From Panax quinquefolius (Eukaryota; Streptophyta; Magnoliopsida; Apiales; Araliaceae), in NCBI GenBank assembly GCA_020205615.1, contig CM035160.1, positions 3,264,437-3,328,436 of the forward strand: 64,000 nt of DNA, in the 5' to 3' direction. A program made the position numbers and the translations under genes. A model generated the notes under the pieces. It worked only from the letters and a program-made list of their open reading frames with translations, did no database searches and was not told the DNA's origin. The stretch's first letter is position 1. Every line of letters begins with the position of its first letter. Shown piece after piece: positions 46,707 through 61,066 of the stretch.

Positions 46707-47364
46707 GTTAGTTAAGCATATGCAAATAATTCCGTGTTTCTTCTACCTACCATATTCGATTGAGACCGGTAGGTACTTCACACACCGGTGACCACGTCGT
46801 ATATTCATACCAAGAAGAATAATATAAAAATATTAATAAAAATATCAAATTTCTTCCTTTTTCTTTGTAATATTGCTATATGATATTGAATTCGACTCAC
46901 AAAAAACTTAAAATGTGTTATTATTTGGCATTTTTATTTTTATTTTAAAATAAAACATACATATTATAAACATTATAATATTAATTTTTATTAATATTAT
47001 TCATATTATAAATATTTAGGTAAAGAAAAAGAAAGAAAATTAAACATAAAAATATTTTTAAAATCACAGTGGGCCAATTGCATTTTTTTAAAGTGTAGTG
47101 GCTCAATAGTATTAAAAATTTGGATGACTGGCTTGCCACGTAGGAAATAACTTATTTTATTTTATTTTTTCAAAAGTCACGTAGGAAAAATCATTAATTT
47201 TTGACGTCCATACGCAAAATTGACTGAATGGGTTGATTGAAACATTTAAAAAAGTACAATGGCTAATTTAATTGAATATTTTAAAAGTGCAATTAGTATT
47301 AATTGCTTAAAAAAACTACTACAACTACAGTGGTGTGAAAAAGTGCTTTTTGCCGTAAATAATA

Positions 47365-48727
47365 TTACATAATCCGTTAAAAGAATCAAAACTCTTTGAT
47401 TTAAAAAAAAAATACAAAGTTGTCCGATTCTTATTGAATAATGTAAAAATATTTGCTTACAAGACACTGTATAAAATTGAAGAGGGTATTTGTGTCTAAA
47501 AAATAGCAAAGTTCGTTAAGAGGCATGTCTCAATAATTTAGATTTGATTTTCTATCTCAACCATTTATAGGGGCATTCAGAGGTAACAAAAAAAATAAAC
47601 AAACAACATTTACCCTCTTAACAAATAAGATGTGGTCTATTAAAACCTGTTAAGAGGTAAACAAACAACCCCTTAGTTAAAATACCTTGTTTGTATTACC
47701 TTAGTAGATATTAACGTGCGATTTTGTCCGCTAGTCAAATTATCAAACAAATGACACAAAGAATAAACAGTAACCACATTAAAAAGTTTGACAACTTGAA
47801 TCGATCCGTGATAGATAGTTCCGGTATAAAAATTAATACAGTTAAAAAACGTCAACAATAAAAAAATAAAAACTCTAGTGCTAAAATTAATTGTATGTAC
47901 TTGACTCCAATATATGACTTTATAAGACGCGGAATAAGAATCCAATTAGAGTTTTCATACGAATAAGATTCATATCATGGGATAAACTCTTCATTATTTA
48001 AAAATATAAAATCAAATTAAACAAAGAATCACTTGGAGTTTAGAACACCAAACCGTCACATAACCAATCTGTGAGGTGGCCTAGGCCCAAAATTTGGGTA
48101 TCGGTTATGGGGCCCAAAATTATATCCTAACAATAGATATGATATAATAAGTTTAATGTATTATGAGAGAAAAATAGAGGCTAGGCTAAATGGCAGCAAA
48201 TACTTCAAAACACCGACTTATTTTGATAGAATTTTTAGGAAAGAAAAATAATATATATTGCCAATGTTTAAGTCAATTAATTTTGTTTTGAAACAAGTCT
48301 ACTATTTGATTACTATTTACGTGCATAAGCATTAGCGATAACTTTTTAAAGACGTGTATAATAAATAGAGTTCTTCTACAATTATTAGTGATCTCATATA
48401 TTATTAAACTTCACAATTAATATAATTCAATATAAATTTATCAAACTATTTAGTAAAAGTTTGTAGATGAAGTGGTGGTCAAATCAGTTGGAAGGACAAA
48501 TATGCGACTAAAGTTCCACAATTTTTACATTAAATATTAGTTGATCCTCCACATATGATACATGTGTGGTTGTTTTTACATTAAATGTTTTGGATTTTAA
48601 GAAATAGAGCAACTTTCATATCATTAACATACATATCACCAAGGATTATACAAAAACAAACCAAGAAGAAATACAAATCACTAACTACAAACATTGCAAG
48701 TAAAAACAAAAGTTATTCTACACCCCA
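47365..48727. other. Intergenic region downstream of the CRIB gene
   Basis: AT-rich sequence. The 3' UTR of the CRIB gene must occupy its right end. No coding sequence or clear repeat is recognised. Confidence 0.5.
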
Positions 48728-49714
48728 CTATTCCCCTTTTTCTCCAGTTATGGAATTAAAAGGGTCTGGTCCAGGATCTGAGAATGGACTAGTATATGCA
48801 GGAGGGATGTTGTTGGCTTGTGATCGAGACACTCTCATCGACCCACCATCCGCCGAGGAGTCCTTACACTTTGATACTCCATCCTTCAATTTCTTTCGTC
48901 GCGCCTTCTTCGGAACGTCTGGCAATTTTGAACTTGAGGGCGACTCGGGTCCACCATTGCTCTGCTCTTGAGTTCGCCGCCCTGATCTATTACTGCCTCC
49001 TCCGGAGTCTTTTCTTTGGTGTCTCCTCGAGCTCCTTGCTTCTCTATTTGGAGAATCAGATGTTTCTGCCAAATGGCGCCGTGATGACTTTGGTAATTCT
49101 GCCAGGTCCCCAGCCGGAGAATTCAATTTTTTTTGGCTTGACGAATCTGCAAAACTAGGCCAAGAAAGTATTCTGTTATGTCATAAAATTAAGGACCTAA
49201 AGGAAAATTCATCTCGGGAGTTGAACATGGTGGAGTATTAAATAGTCTCAAGTGGGATTAATAATCCAATCTCAAGATCTTTGCAAACAAACATAGCCTT
49301 GGTTCAAGATTTTAGCAACATTTCTTGAATTTCATGGGTATGGAGTCAAATTTTATCTAACCCCATTTGTCTTCATGGTTCTCTATAGGATTTCCGGAAG
49401 CATCTAGAGGCGCTGATTGAGCTCCGCCTGGTTTGAACTCCTTCATCTGCATAAATTTGAACATAATAAAGGCCTGTTTATTTCCAATTCATATAGGAGT
49501 ATCAAATTTATACTATGCAGCCTAACTCATGGAATTCATTAATTACTACAGCGATTTATAGTAGTACGTACCCAGCTTGGGGAATTATCAACTGCTGATG
49601 ATGGTCCATCCCATCCTATGTGAGCCACGTGCTTTACGTCTGTCGGAAAACCAATCTGTATTTCTTTTTCTTTCTCTTCATCTGCATGCAACATATATAT
49701 TTGGCAACCCAGTC

Positions 49715-49762
<48 letters not shown>

Positions 49763-49918
49763 TGTATAGTTCACAAGAATGTTATACTACTTTACACTTG
49801 TTATCAATATCAATGGCCTTGGTTTGTTATAACCCAAATTTTAATATATGCGTGACCTACCAAATATTTGAGAAATGTATCTTAAGCCTTTCAAAAGGCC
49901 CTTCATTTTAGTCCCCAT
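48728..49918 (-). CDS. ROP-interactive CRIB motif protein (RIC family)
   Basis: Four exons join in frame to 223 residues: 49861-49918, 49572-49681, 49362-49446 and 48728-49146. RIC proteins bind active ROP/RAC GTPases and guide polar growth, cytoskeleton and vesicle traffic. The N-terminus [20 protein letters not shown] is the family opening. The CRIB motif [19 protein letters not shown] spans about residues 29-47. PSWMKEF follows it. The C-terminal half is basic and Ser-rich (SSRRH, KKARRKK), with no domain. Exon phases agree at each join and introns are GT-AG. Intron 1 holds a long (TA)n run. By gene order it may match Arabidopsis RIC7, but the C-terminal half is too variable to say. Confidence 0.93.
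49717..49760. repeat. (TA)n microsatellite in CRIB gene intron 1
   Basis: A pure TA run of about 44 bp between exons 1 and 2, about 35 bp from the exon 2 acceptor. Confidence 0.95.
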
Positions 49919-50462
49919 TCTCCTGTTATATGCTCTATGTATTCCTCTTGGCCAAACAACCCTCTTGAATTGGGACTTGGGAGGGAACTTTCAGCTTCAC
50001 CTTCAGATCTGTAGCAAGATTATTATAAATAAAATGGAAATAACATGCATTCATGAGATGAATAAATTTAGAAAAAAACAAACCAACCTTAATAAGAAAA
50101 TTGAAGAGTTGATTGCACGATTGAGGATGCAATTTTAGCACTTACACCATCGTAGAATATATTTGTAATTAAGATCCTAAGGTAGAAGAAACTCAAGAGG
50201 AAAAGTGGTGTAAAAATTGACTGAGGTGTTAAGAAAGGGTAACTATACCAAGAAATTGCAGTTTAACGCCTCACGCCTGGGCCAAAGTTTACCTCCTATC
50301 TCCACAAATTGTTGGTTAACGCAATTGTTTCGTTAATTCAATGGCAATCAATTGTTAACTTGTAATACCCATTCAGGAAATTCAATGGCAATGCAATGTT
50401 AGTTTCTATTACCCGTTAATCAAAACTAGACGTAGATCGAAAATTTAGGCCTGAATAAATAA

Positions 50463-50502
<40 letters not shown>

Positions 50503-51163
50503 TATTTTTTTTAATAATGATTCACAACTAATAATACAACTTATTAATTAATAAGAGTCTAATGCCCATTCCAATAACACAATTTTTTTTTAATTGAGCT
50601 AACGTAAATCTCAAACTCAAATATTTAGAATATAGTACATAAATGAATTCCGCTAGAAATAAATCCCCACTTTTTTTAATTCAATAATCAATATACTAGC
50701 AAATTTTATTTATTTATTTATTCATTTTAATTTTTAGGGAGTAACCGAGTAAGATGTCAATACATTAGCTGGTCCCGAATACAGATTTTAGATACGGAAT
50801 CTCTACTCGTAAATAGTAATTGATTGATGGGCCTCACCATCCCACATTCTAGGCACGGTTCCTTCCCTTTAAAACAAGAGAACTTAAAACAGGCACAACC
50901 TTGTTTCTTCCGTTTTCACTCAACAGGTTAAAATAGGCTGGAGACACATTTTCATTTCATTAAAGGAATTTGATATAAATGCAATTTGAAGAAAATACAA
51001 ACATATAAGCTTCAAAGCATAATTAATTTGATATGTGTTCAGAATGTTAACAAGTCGAGCAAATACAATATAAGAAAAATAATCTATCGTCCGCAGTTCA
51101 TCACAATGCTTTCAGAAGTGCAGTCCAACAGTTGGAGGATGATTATCTTTCTTTGGTAGCTCA
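49919..51163. other. Intergenic: CRIB gene promoter and GLTP1 3' region
   Basis: It contains a (TA)n run at about 50467-50500 and, further right, a CCTCCC-rich pyrimidine tract at 51246-51291, which lies inside GLTP1. No coding sequence is recognised to the left of the GLTP1 stop. Confidence 0.5.
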
Positions 51164-53653
51164 TTAAGATGCCTTAAGATCGTCCAATCCAACGCTAGCC
51201 TGAACATCAACACACGTTTAAATCTTAATAAAAACCATGTCGTTTAGATCATCCCTCCCCCCTCCCTCCTCCCTCCTCCCTCCTCCCTCCCCACAAAAAG
51301 ATTTATCATTTGTCAATTTTTTTTTGTCTGAAAAAAGAGCCTCATTTCTTCTAATGGTAGTATAAAAGACGCAATGTCCTTAAATTTAACATCCTAATTT
51401 CATAATCATTTCGTCGCTACTAACTAAACTCTCGATAAATTTAATGGTAAATATGAAACAAATTATATACTCGATGTTTAGATTTTGCAAATGGGACTAT
51501 TATTGTGGAACGGAAGGAGTATGAAAAAGACGGGAAAATGTCAAGTCCCTCCTACAATGATAAGTATTGCCTAGCCAGTATCAAATCAAACTTGCAATTT
51601 TTTCTCCACCGACAAAGGTCCTTACCAAGAATTTGTGGTTTTCTTCAAGAAGTGGCGAGAAGTTTGTGCAGAACTTCTCAATGTCAGCATTAATGTCACC
51701 TGTTCCACTTATGACATCCATAAACTTCTTCCTATCTGGAGCAAACTTCATGGCTAGCTGTGATACCAATTTAAAATAAGCATCAAGCAGCGTTAAAATG
51801 ATAAGAAAAAGGTAAGAGATGCTTTAAGATCTACCACATATTAATTGTAACTAAAGTAGAAGAGGTATTGGGTTCTGATTTGCAGAAAAATAGATAATCC
51901 GAAAGCATGTTATTTTTTTTAACCATGATAAAATGGGTATGCATCAACTCTCTTCTTCTATGCTAAAAGCATTTGAAAAAAAAATAATCTAAAAACTAGC
52001 AACCAGAATGCTACTTTGAGTTGATGGTCAATATTAAAGTTACAGAGCAAACTATGCCGATTTTGGCAAAACAAATGAATGTTTATACATATAATTGTCT
52101 TTAAAGTTATCATATCTGAAGGTATAAGAGCCATTAATGTTTTCATATTTAGTTTACCATAATCATCCATCAGCATGAATTCATGCTTAGTTCAAATAAT
52201 AAAGTAAAAAAAAAAGGGATACATCATCATATATGCAACTGCCATTGAAGTTCTCATATCGGAAGTTATGATGTCATTAAAGTTCTCATATCTGATTGAC
52301 CACAATCAGCCAGCATAATGAATTCATGCTCAGTTTAAAATTTTGGAACAAACACAGAGGATGGACATACTAACTAGATGACGTGAATCCATGTTCATGA
52401 GACTGCGCCTTTTGGGGTGCAATATTAGTGTGCTCTCTCATTAGGAATAAACAGAAGCCGAAAGTAAGCATCACAACAAATTTGAAACTATATTGAATGG
52501 GAAAAGAGTTCACCGAGAAACTTGAACTGGCTAGCCAGCCATGCCATTTCTTCAGTGTCTTGTTGTAGGAATCAGTGCAAGCTTGCGACATGGTCCAGTC
52601 TGCATGCTCCAACAGATCCCGGAACAACTCTACCAAGAAATCCATTGCCCTGAAGAGACATTATCAATGATATTTTACACAAATGCATGTGTAAGCAGAA
52701 ACAAACTCATGTATAAAGGAAATTTACTGATGCTAACATATAAACAAACTCATGTGAGCATGGGTTTAGCAGATCTAACATATAAACTGATCACTGATGC
52801 TAGATTGCTAGGAAGCATAAAGAAAGTATAAGTGGTAATTGGTAAATAATGCTCACCTTGTTAACCAAAGAAGACCATTGGTGCAACTGGATGAACCTTT
52901 TGCAGTTTTAGCTTCAACTTCCACTCGTACCATACTGTAGAGGTGGTTAAATTCTGATGGGCTAGTCAGGTACTTGCTTTCCAACCTCTGATGAAGTATA
53001 TAAGAATATATAGGTCAGTTTATAATATAATATCTACCCGAAATTTGCACAAGAAAGTGAGATCAGACTGGCGCTAGGAAATGCTCTCAAGTATATTGAA
53101 AAGCAGTTTTTATGAATATTGAACATAAAGAGAACTTGGACAAACTTTAGTTCAATATTGACCCAGCCTGGAACACAAAGTCCATACACATGTGATTGGA
53201 AAACTTTATTCCCCCCCCCCCCAAAAAAAAAAAAAAAAAAAAAAAAAACCCCTTACATTCATAGGGGAATGCACACTATGAAACTATGGATATAAACTGT
53301 TAAGGTTTTATATCGTCAGTCCATTACAATATGCACCATGAAAGCATAAATTGTACCGTTATATTACCGCCAACGTCAGATTTAACGAGTGCCATGGCAG
53401 GTCCAAATTTTTCTGGCATCAAATACAAGCTTTCTTATAAAATGATATATTACCAAATCCTAGAAAAAAAGCTATTTTTGGAACAATATAGACACGGATA
53501 AAAGGGTAAAAAAACGCCGCAAATTCAAATCATACCTATAATAGGAATTATCTGTTTGCATATTTCCAGGAATTGCTTGGTAAGCATTTCTCCCTCTTCA
53601 GACTTGACATGTTTCATTCCCTCTAAAGCAGAAGCAAACACTGTACCTTCCAT
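51164..53653 (-). CDS. GLTP1: Glycolipid transfer protein 1
   Basis: Six exons join in frame to 202 residues, the exact family length: 53536-53653, 53357-53412, 52857-52987, 52514-52649, 51626-51757 and 51164-51199. It is a soluble all-helical protein that moves sphingolipids or glycolipids between membranes. The start MEGTVFASALEGMKHVKSEE is family-typical. The headgroup site is visible as Asp52, Asn56 and Arg59 (KSDVGGNITRLESKYL), Trp99 (GLLWLTRAMDF) and His138 (KKWHGWL). The C-terminus ends SVGLDDLKAS. The last exon is only 36 bp. All introns are GT-AG. Arg59 stands where animal GLTP has Lys. Confidence 0.96.
52095..52345. repeat. Imperfect tandem duplication in GLTP1 intron 4
   Basis: Two related ~110-bp stretches end in AGCATGAATTCATGCTTAGTT (20-base core GCATGAATTCATGCTTAGTT) and AATGAATTCATGCTCAGTT. 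Each has AAAGTT-TCATATCTGA blocks. Confidence 0.65.
53210..53248. repeat. Poly-C/poly-A homopolymer junction in GLTP1 intron 2
   Basis: About 12 C followed directly by about 26 A. Length is likely to be unstable and error-prone in sequencing. Confidence 0.9.
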
Positions 53654-54331
53654 TTTGATGCTTTTACTACATAAATAAAGTAAACAACCATGTTGCTATA
53701 AGAACAAGATAACCTTCGCAGTTGGAGGGCCAAGGGAAACAAATACAAAATCATAAGTTATTATAGGGTGAACATATGACACATAATTGACCTTCAAATA
53801 AATCAATGGTGAGTTTAAATGCCCTCATAGAAAATTATAGGAACCAATTTCTGAGAAAGGTGTCTATTTTTTTTTTAGAAAAATCAAATAATCAATACCA
53901 ATCCTGAATGTTCAAATGAAAGATCACATACATTAGTGTAACAAAAAGTTCATAAAAATAGAAGATTTAAGCAAATAATGAAGACAAGGATTTTGAAATG
54001 TAACAACACCTACAACAAAGTATCTGGACTCGCAGCAGAAGTTTCAAAACACAACCATTGTAGCTTCCTTATCCTAATCCAATCATGCTAGTTGTAGTAA
54101 TATTCAAAGAAACGCCTAATTACTACTTTAATTTTCAATGGCTAGAGATCACACAATTCTTGAACCACTCCTTGCTGAATCAGGGCGGATGTGTGGAGAG
54201 TGAAGACGAAATTAAAATAAAATTGCCTTTTTGATAAATAAAGATAACACAATGTTTAGTCTCATAATTTTCATTGCAATATTCAGATAGCCACAATAAA
54301 ATAAAATAAAAACTTAGTCCAATGAGCATGA

Positions 54332-54875
54332 TGTTGGATATATATATATAAATGAATGAAATAAAACCAATAGGTGTGACCTTTGGTTCATACCTTTTCA
54401 AAGAGATAAAGGGATGTAACCTTTCAAAGAGATGTATCTTTTCAAAAGGATGTAACCTTTTGAAAGGATGTATATCTTCAAAGGGATATTTGGAAACCTA
54501 TAAATAGGTTCCAAATCTACCCAAAACAATCACTTCATCTTCACTTTTAATCCTTCACAAGTTCTTAAAAAATAATTTCATTCTTCATTAATTAAAAGTC
54601 ATAGAGAGTATTCGATTTTGTTGGTTCGTGGAACTCTTCCATTGAAGTGCTTCTTGTAAGAGTTGAAGACCATTTTATCCCGGGAAGTAGACGTCCATTG
54701 TTCCATCCGTAAGCACCGATAGCGGGGACGAAATCTGCTTTAAGGAGAGACTGTCTAACAATTGACTTGGTTTTAAAAGTTTGTCAATTATATCTAGTAA
54801 GTCATTTTTATAAAATTGTTTATCTTCTAATTCTGTTTATATATTTAGTATATATAATAATACTTTGGTATAACA
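54332..54875 (+). mobile_element. Solo LTR, 544 bp, with perfect target duplication
   Basis: It starts TGTTGGATATATATAT and ends TTTGGTATAACA. CATGA flanks both sides (54327-54331 and 54876-54880). A TATA box CCTATAAATAGG is near 54498. The size and TGTT...AACA ends fit a Copia-type element, which is an inference. It lies upstream of GLTP1. Confidence 0.9.
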
Positions 54876-56410
54876 CATGATACAATATCCTGTCCAGTTT
54901 ACAGAGGAAGAAGAAAGCTATTCAAATAAGCTTTCCTCCATATTCCAAGCAGCCGAAAATTTAAAAATAAATAAATCATAACACTTATTTAAAATATAAA
55001 ACAAATAAAAACATCAAAATGAAGCTCAAACCATCAAAATCAAATAAAATTACAAGAATTATCAATTTATGAATTCATTAAGAAGAGATCATTGAATATT
55101 GATTAATTAACATTGATATATATATATATATAAAAAGTCGGAAATTTAAAAGAAACTGAAATGCAGCATAGATCTAAATATTCTAAACAAAGTAAATAAA
55201 GTTGAATTAGTTTAGAGAGTAGAAAATGGACCTTCTTCTTGTTGAACTTCACTCGGTATTGGCTTAAAAACAACGCGAGAAGAAGACTATCGCAGTTATT
55301 TATTTGATGGAAAAAAAAATATGAAATCGACGACACAACTTGACCCCTTCCTTAACCTTTTTTTTAAAAAAATATTTTCACTTATTTTTGCTCTATCATC
55401 AAAGTGGGAGATTAAAAAAGTAGATAAACTAATTAAAAATAAAAAATTAAAGAAATAAAATATTTTTTTTTGTTTTGGTGCTAAAATTCCTTCTTTTAAG
55501 TTAATTAATTCCATGAACCACAATATAAGATTTTGAATATATAATATTATAATTTATAATTTATCTATAAAATAACTAATCAGTTGACTAAAAACTTCAA
55601 AGTCTGATTTATAGTCTCATAGTTCGGGAGAAATTAAAAAATATATATATTTATTTATTTAAAATTATTAGACTCACAACTCAAAGGTTGACAATGGTTG
55701 AAATAGGATGGTGTAAAATACTATAATTGGGCAAAATAAATTTGAAAGAAGCGCTCTAAGTATCAATAAATAATTTTTTTTTGTTGATGTATTTTGACCT
55801 CTCTCTAAAATATTACAGGTAGATCCCGAAATACCATATTTTTATTTTTTTTTATATCAGGTCAAACCTTTTTCTTTTTATGAGGGACCATAAATTTCAT
55901 AATTCATTTCATTTCGGTTATTTTGAAGGAGGGAAAGTAGGCGTTTACATTAACTTGTTATATTTGGAGTCCATAAATATATTTTTCCTAAGATAATTAT
56001 AAACGTATTATTTTATATAAGTTACATTTAGATATAAAAAATACATTTTCTAAAATTGAGCTTAAATTTATATCCATAGGGAAGTGAATATATATAAAAG
56101 TACAATTTATTTTATTTTAATTTAAACGATTAATTGACTCAACTTGACTAAAATATTTCATTAATATGCTAAACGGGCAACAAGTGTAAGCCCCAGCCCT
56201 CTTTCACGTTATTTGTGTTAGTATGCCCAGGCACGGGGGCAATTACTAGGCACGTCCGACAAGTGCAAGCCCTCTTCCACTTATGTACGACTCTAATTTG
56301 AATTAGGCCCGGTGAACGAAGCCCAGAAGAGAAGAAAAGGAAATGAATTTACTAATTCAACCCTGACACATGATAAAACTTCATATTGATGAAAAAAGCC
56401 TTTACTAGTA
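54876..56410. other. Intergenic, GLTP1 to RPL14
   Basis: AT-rich with no coding sequence recognised. Its right end carries AGCCCA (56320-56325), a reverse TGGGCT site II-type element common in ribosomal protein promoters. Confidence 0.5.
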
Positions 56411-56696
56411 CTACCTCCGTCCCACAATAAGTATTTTTTTAGGTTTAATAGTTTTTTCCAAAATAAGTGATATGTTAGAACTCCAATCTGATTTTTCTGA
56501 TATTTTCTCATATACGCCTTACTTATCATTCAATAGTATTTATTGATCTTCCATCACTACAATTCTGATTAAATCATTAACTCTTAAGCTTCTTCAAACT
56601 TCAAAGAAAATATATTAAGAATATTTTTATCATTTTAACTTGTGTATTGGTACGTGTTATTTTAACTAAAAATGCATTATTATGGGACAGAGGTAG
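56411..56696. mobile_element. Stowaway MITE in the RPL14 upstream region
   Basis: The left end CTACCTCCGTCCCACAATAA and the reverse complement of the right end CTACCTCTGTCCCATAATA are the classic Stowaway terminal repeats. TA flanks both sides. The 286-bp element ends 88 bp before the RPL14 start codon. Confidence 0.9.
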
Positions 56697-56784
56697 TATG
56701 TTTTTTGGCAAGCCCTAATTACTACCAGTTCTATCCCTCCCTCCTTCCTCATTGTTTGCTTCCACTACCCCAGATTGCAAAACA

Positions 56785-58437
<1,653 letters not shown>

Positions 58438-60311
58438 ATTCTAGTTTCTTAAATCCTGAGATTAATTTGTAGTAGTTATTTTTTTTTTTGCAAGATGTTG
58501 CTTTGGTGCTTTAATTGCGGGGGTTTGTTTTTGTTAGTCCTTGGATTAAGATAACTTTTTGTAATCACTTGTGGTCAAGATATATTTAAAATTAAGATTA
58601 CTTTGTCTAATTCAGTCGGCTTGCTGGCAATGCATTTTCTGAATATGTATGCTTGCGTTTAACAAGTTTGTTTTTACTATTTAGACGTGCAATATGGGCC
58701 GTTACACTTGTCCATCTGTTGAACTTGCTATGCCATGGGTAATAGCAATGTGTAATTAAATCGTTGCTAATGTGTTTGGAGATGGTGCCTGAACACTATA
58801 GCTGGTAGATCGTATTCATTAATTTCAAATTGAATCTGATAGAACAGATGGTTTGGGAATGTGATTGGACAATACAAAGTTGATAGTGCTATTGGAGACC
58901 TCTTATTATTGCTTACAAAAGTTCCTAGGAGTTTGGTCCAATAAGCTCATGAATTGGCAGGTAAACGTTGCTACGAAGAACAATTATGATATCCATATTT
59001 AGCCTAATGCTTAATAGTGGAGTACATGTTTTATTAGCTTTATAATGGAGTAATAATAATAATAATAAATTTTAATTTATTGATTGATGTTGATGTAGAC
59101 AGTAATTAAATATTCAGTTCATCTGTAAGTAGTCCAGTATTTCCATAAAGAGAGAGTTTGAACACTTGTATTGAATTATTTATCAAGAAGAAATATTTGA
59201 CAACATTTGATATTTTATAAAAAAAGTATTCACATAAATGTGGGTCCTCTCTACTGAAAAAGTCTTGTTAAATAATTAAATTTATTTATGAAAAATTAAT
59301 ACTTTTTTATTATTATAATTAAGCGACAAGTCACATATTTCTCGTGCCTCTAATATGCGAGTGTGTAATACTTAGCATCATTGTTATATTCAATATTTTG
59401 TTATAAAAATTACAATTTAAACATAAATCAAATAAATAAATTGAAGACTGTGGTGCGATAATGATATGTGCCCACACCACATATACTTGCAATTAGCAAA
59501 ACATGAAATACCTAAAAAGTCAGCACCTGACGAATGAACCATTGAAATCCTAATATTTACTTTAGAAAGAAAATGTAATACGTACCACTACTATTATAAT
59601 AATACTTGTTATAGTTTTCTTAAATGAAATTAGTGTTAAAATTTAAATCTATGGTATCTTGAAATATTTTAATTAATTTATTTATAGTTATTTTTTAGTT
59701 TGGTTAAAAAAAATGAACCGCATGACTATTGACTGGTGCGGTGCAATTTTTTTTTATTAAAATCAGTGTAATACCAAATCACTTAATAACCGCTATTACA
59801 TACTCCAGTTTACACCACATTATTGTCATGTCATCCTTATTTTCTTAATGTTAGTAGTAATAATTTAGTCAAAAGATGATCATCTAAATTTACTCTATTA
59901 ATATTATTATTATTATTATTATTATTATATTCAACTAATTAGTAAATGTTTCTTTTTATCTGTTTATGCATAAATTTATGATTCAAATAGACAAAAATAT
60001 CAAAACAAATATCAATTCGGATAGAAAATTAATTATGTCAAGTCTTCTGACTTGAAGAGTTGTAATTAATTAATTATGCCTTATGCCATTGTGTTTGTTG
60101 GGAGATTTTGACTTTTTAAAATTAATTAATGCATGATCATATAGAATTATTAATGCTCAAATAAATAATAGTATGAGTTAATATTAGAATTTCTAACTTA
60201 ACAGAGCATGTAAGATAATAAAATCTCATTCGTCTTACTTGTATATTAATTATCAAAATCAAATTTGACATAAATTGTGGACGGGACTCCATTAGTATAA
60301 TTAGTTGTGTG

Positions 60312-60345
<34 letters not shown>

Positions 60346-60769
60346 CATTACTCGTAACATATACTCCATATAATTAGCATTGGTCTCATTAATCTATGAT
60401 TTATTTGGTGATTCAAAATTAAAATTAGATTTCAAACATTTATGATTTATTTATTACCATTGGTCTCATTTATGATTTATTTGGTCCAACTTATTATTAA
60501 CTTTAGAAAATTATCTGCACAAAAAGAAGAAGATCGAAAGAAAAAGTAAATAATTAATGAGGGTATAAATTTTTAGAGTCCAGATTATTTGTTAAGGATT
60601 TGCAAGAAACACAAGACTGAAACTAAAGGAAATTAAGAGTTACAGAAAGTGAAAGAAATTAAGCACAAGGTATTAAAAACAACAATTAAAACAAAATAAA
60701 ACCCGGGTTTTAACATTAACATTACAGTAGCTCGGAAGCTAAGTAGGTAGTTAAGTTAGGCCTATGATT
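58438..60769. other. Intergenic, RPL14 to small EAR-motif gene
   Basis: It holds the RPL14 3' UTR, a (TTA)n run at about 59902-59928 and a (TA)n run at about 60317-60344. It is otherwise AT-rich with no gene recognised. Confidence 0.55.
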
Positions 60770-61027
60770 TTACTTATTGGATGAAGGTCCCAATTTCAAA
60801 TTCAAATCAACTTTAGTGGTTGTGGCACTTCCCAACCTCAGTTCCAAGTCTAATTTGGAAACACGTACCAAATGATTTTCATATTCATTATAATTAGGAA
60901 ACGTGACCCGACATTTTGGGCACGTAAATGGCAAGTGTTTAAAGATGACTTCAACTTCGTGCTCCACTTCATCAATTGATTTTGAGCCTGAACCAGAATC
61001 CGAATCCGAACATTTTCTTTTCTCCAT
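60770..61027 (-). CDS. Small protein with zinc-finger-like segment and two EAR-type motifs
   Basis: A single-exon frame of 85 residues starts at the ATG at 61027. The reading frame extends three codons further upstream without an ATG. The N-terminus is Ser/Asp/Glu-rich. FTCPKCRVTFPNYNEYENHL (about residues 31-50) has the Cys-x2-Cys and a spaced His of a C2H2 finger, but no second zinc-binding His is evident and no QALGGH plant signature. The C-terminus has two EAR-type repression motifs in tandem, LDLELRLG and VDLNLKLG. EAR motifs recruit TOPLESS-type corepressors. A GA/CT repeat lies just upstream of the ATG, as in many plant 5' UTRs. Function is unknown. It may be a microprotein-like repressor. 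Confidence 0.7.
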   Translation of the reverse strand: MEKRKCSDSDSGSGSKSIDEVEHEVEVIFKHLPFTCPKCRVTFPNYNEYENHLVRVSKLDLELRLGSATTTKVDLNLKLGPSSNK

Positions 61028-61040
61028 CGAAGGCAAACAA

Positions 61041-61066
61041 GTGAGAGAGAGAGAGAGAGAGAGAGG
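61041..61066. repeat. (GA)n/(CT)n run in the 5' region of the EAR-motif gene
   Basis: The plus strand reads GAGAGAGAGAGAGAGAGAGA and continues. On the coding strand it is a CT tract 14 bases upstream of the start codon. Confidence 0.9.

Larger units (their letters stand above)
45990..47354 (-). mobile_element. Pack-MULE carrying a TTG1/AN11-type gene fragment
   Basis: Terminal inverted repeats of about 195-220 bp: the left end starts GGCAAAACGCACTTTTTCA and the reverse complement of the right end starts GGCAAAAAGCACTTTTTCA. Both arms contain TTTTAAAATATTCAATTA and TTTCCTACGTGGC. A perfect 10-bp target duplication GTAAATAATA flanks it (45980-45989, 47355-47364). Long inverted repeats and 9-11 bp duplications are typical of Mutator-like elements. 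There is no transposase. The centre holds gene-derived sequence at 46222-46706, so this is a Pack-MULE. Confidence 0.9.

Noticed and set aside
51500..51535. Possible Stowaway right end (GTGGAACGGAAGGAGTA) in GLTP1 intron 5
   Set aside because: The matching left terminal repeat could not be found upstream.
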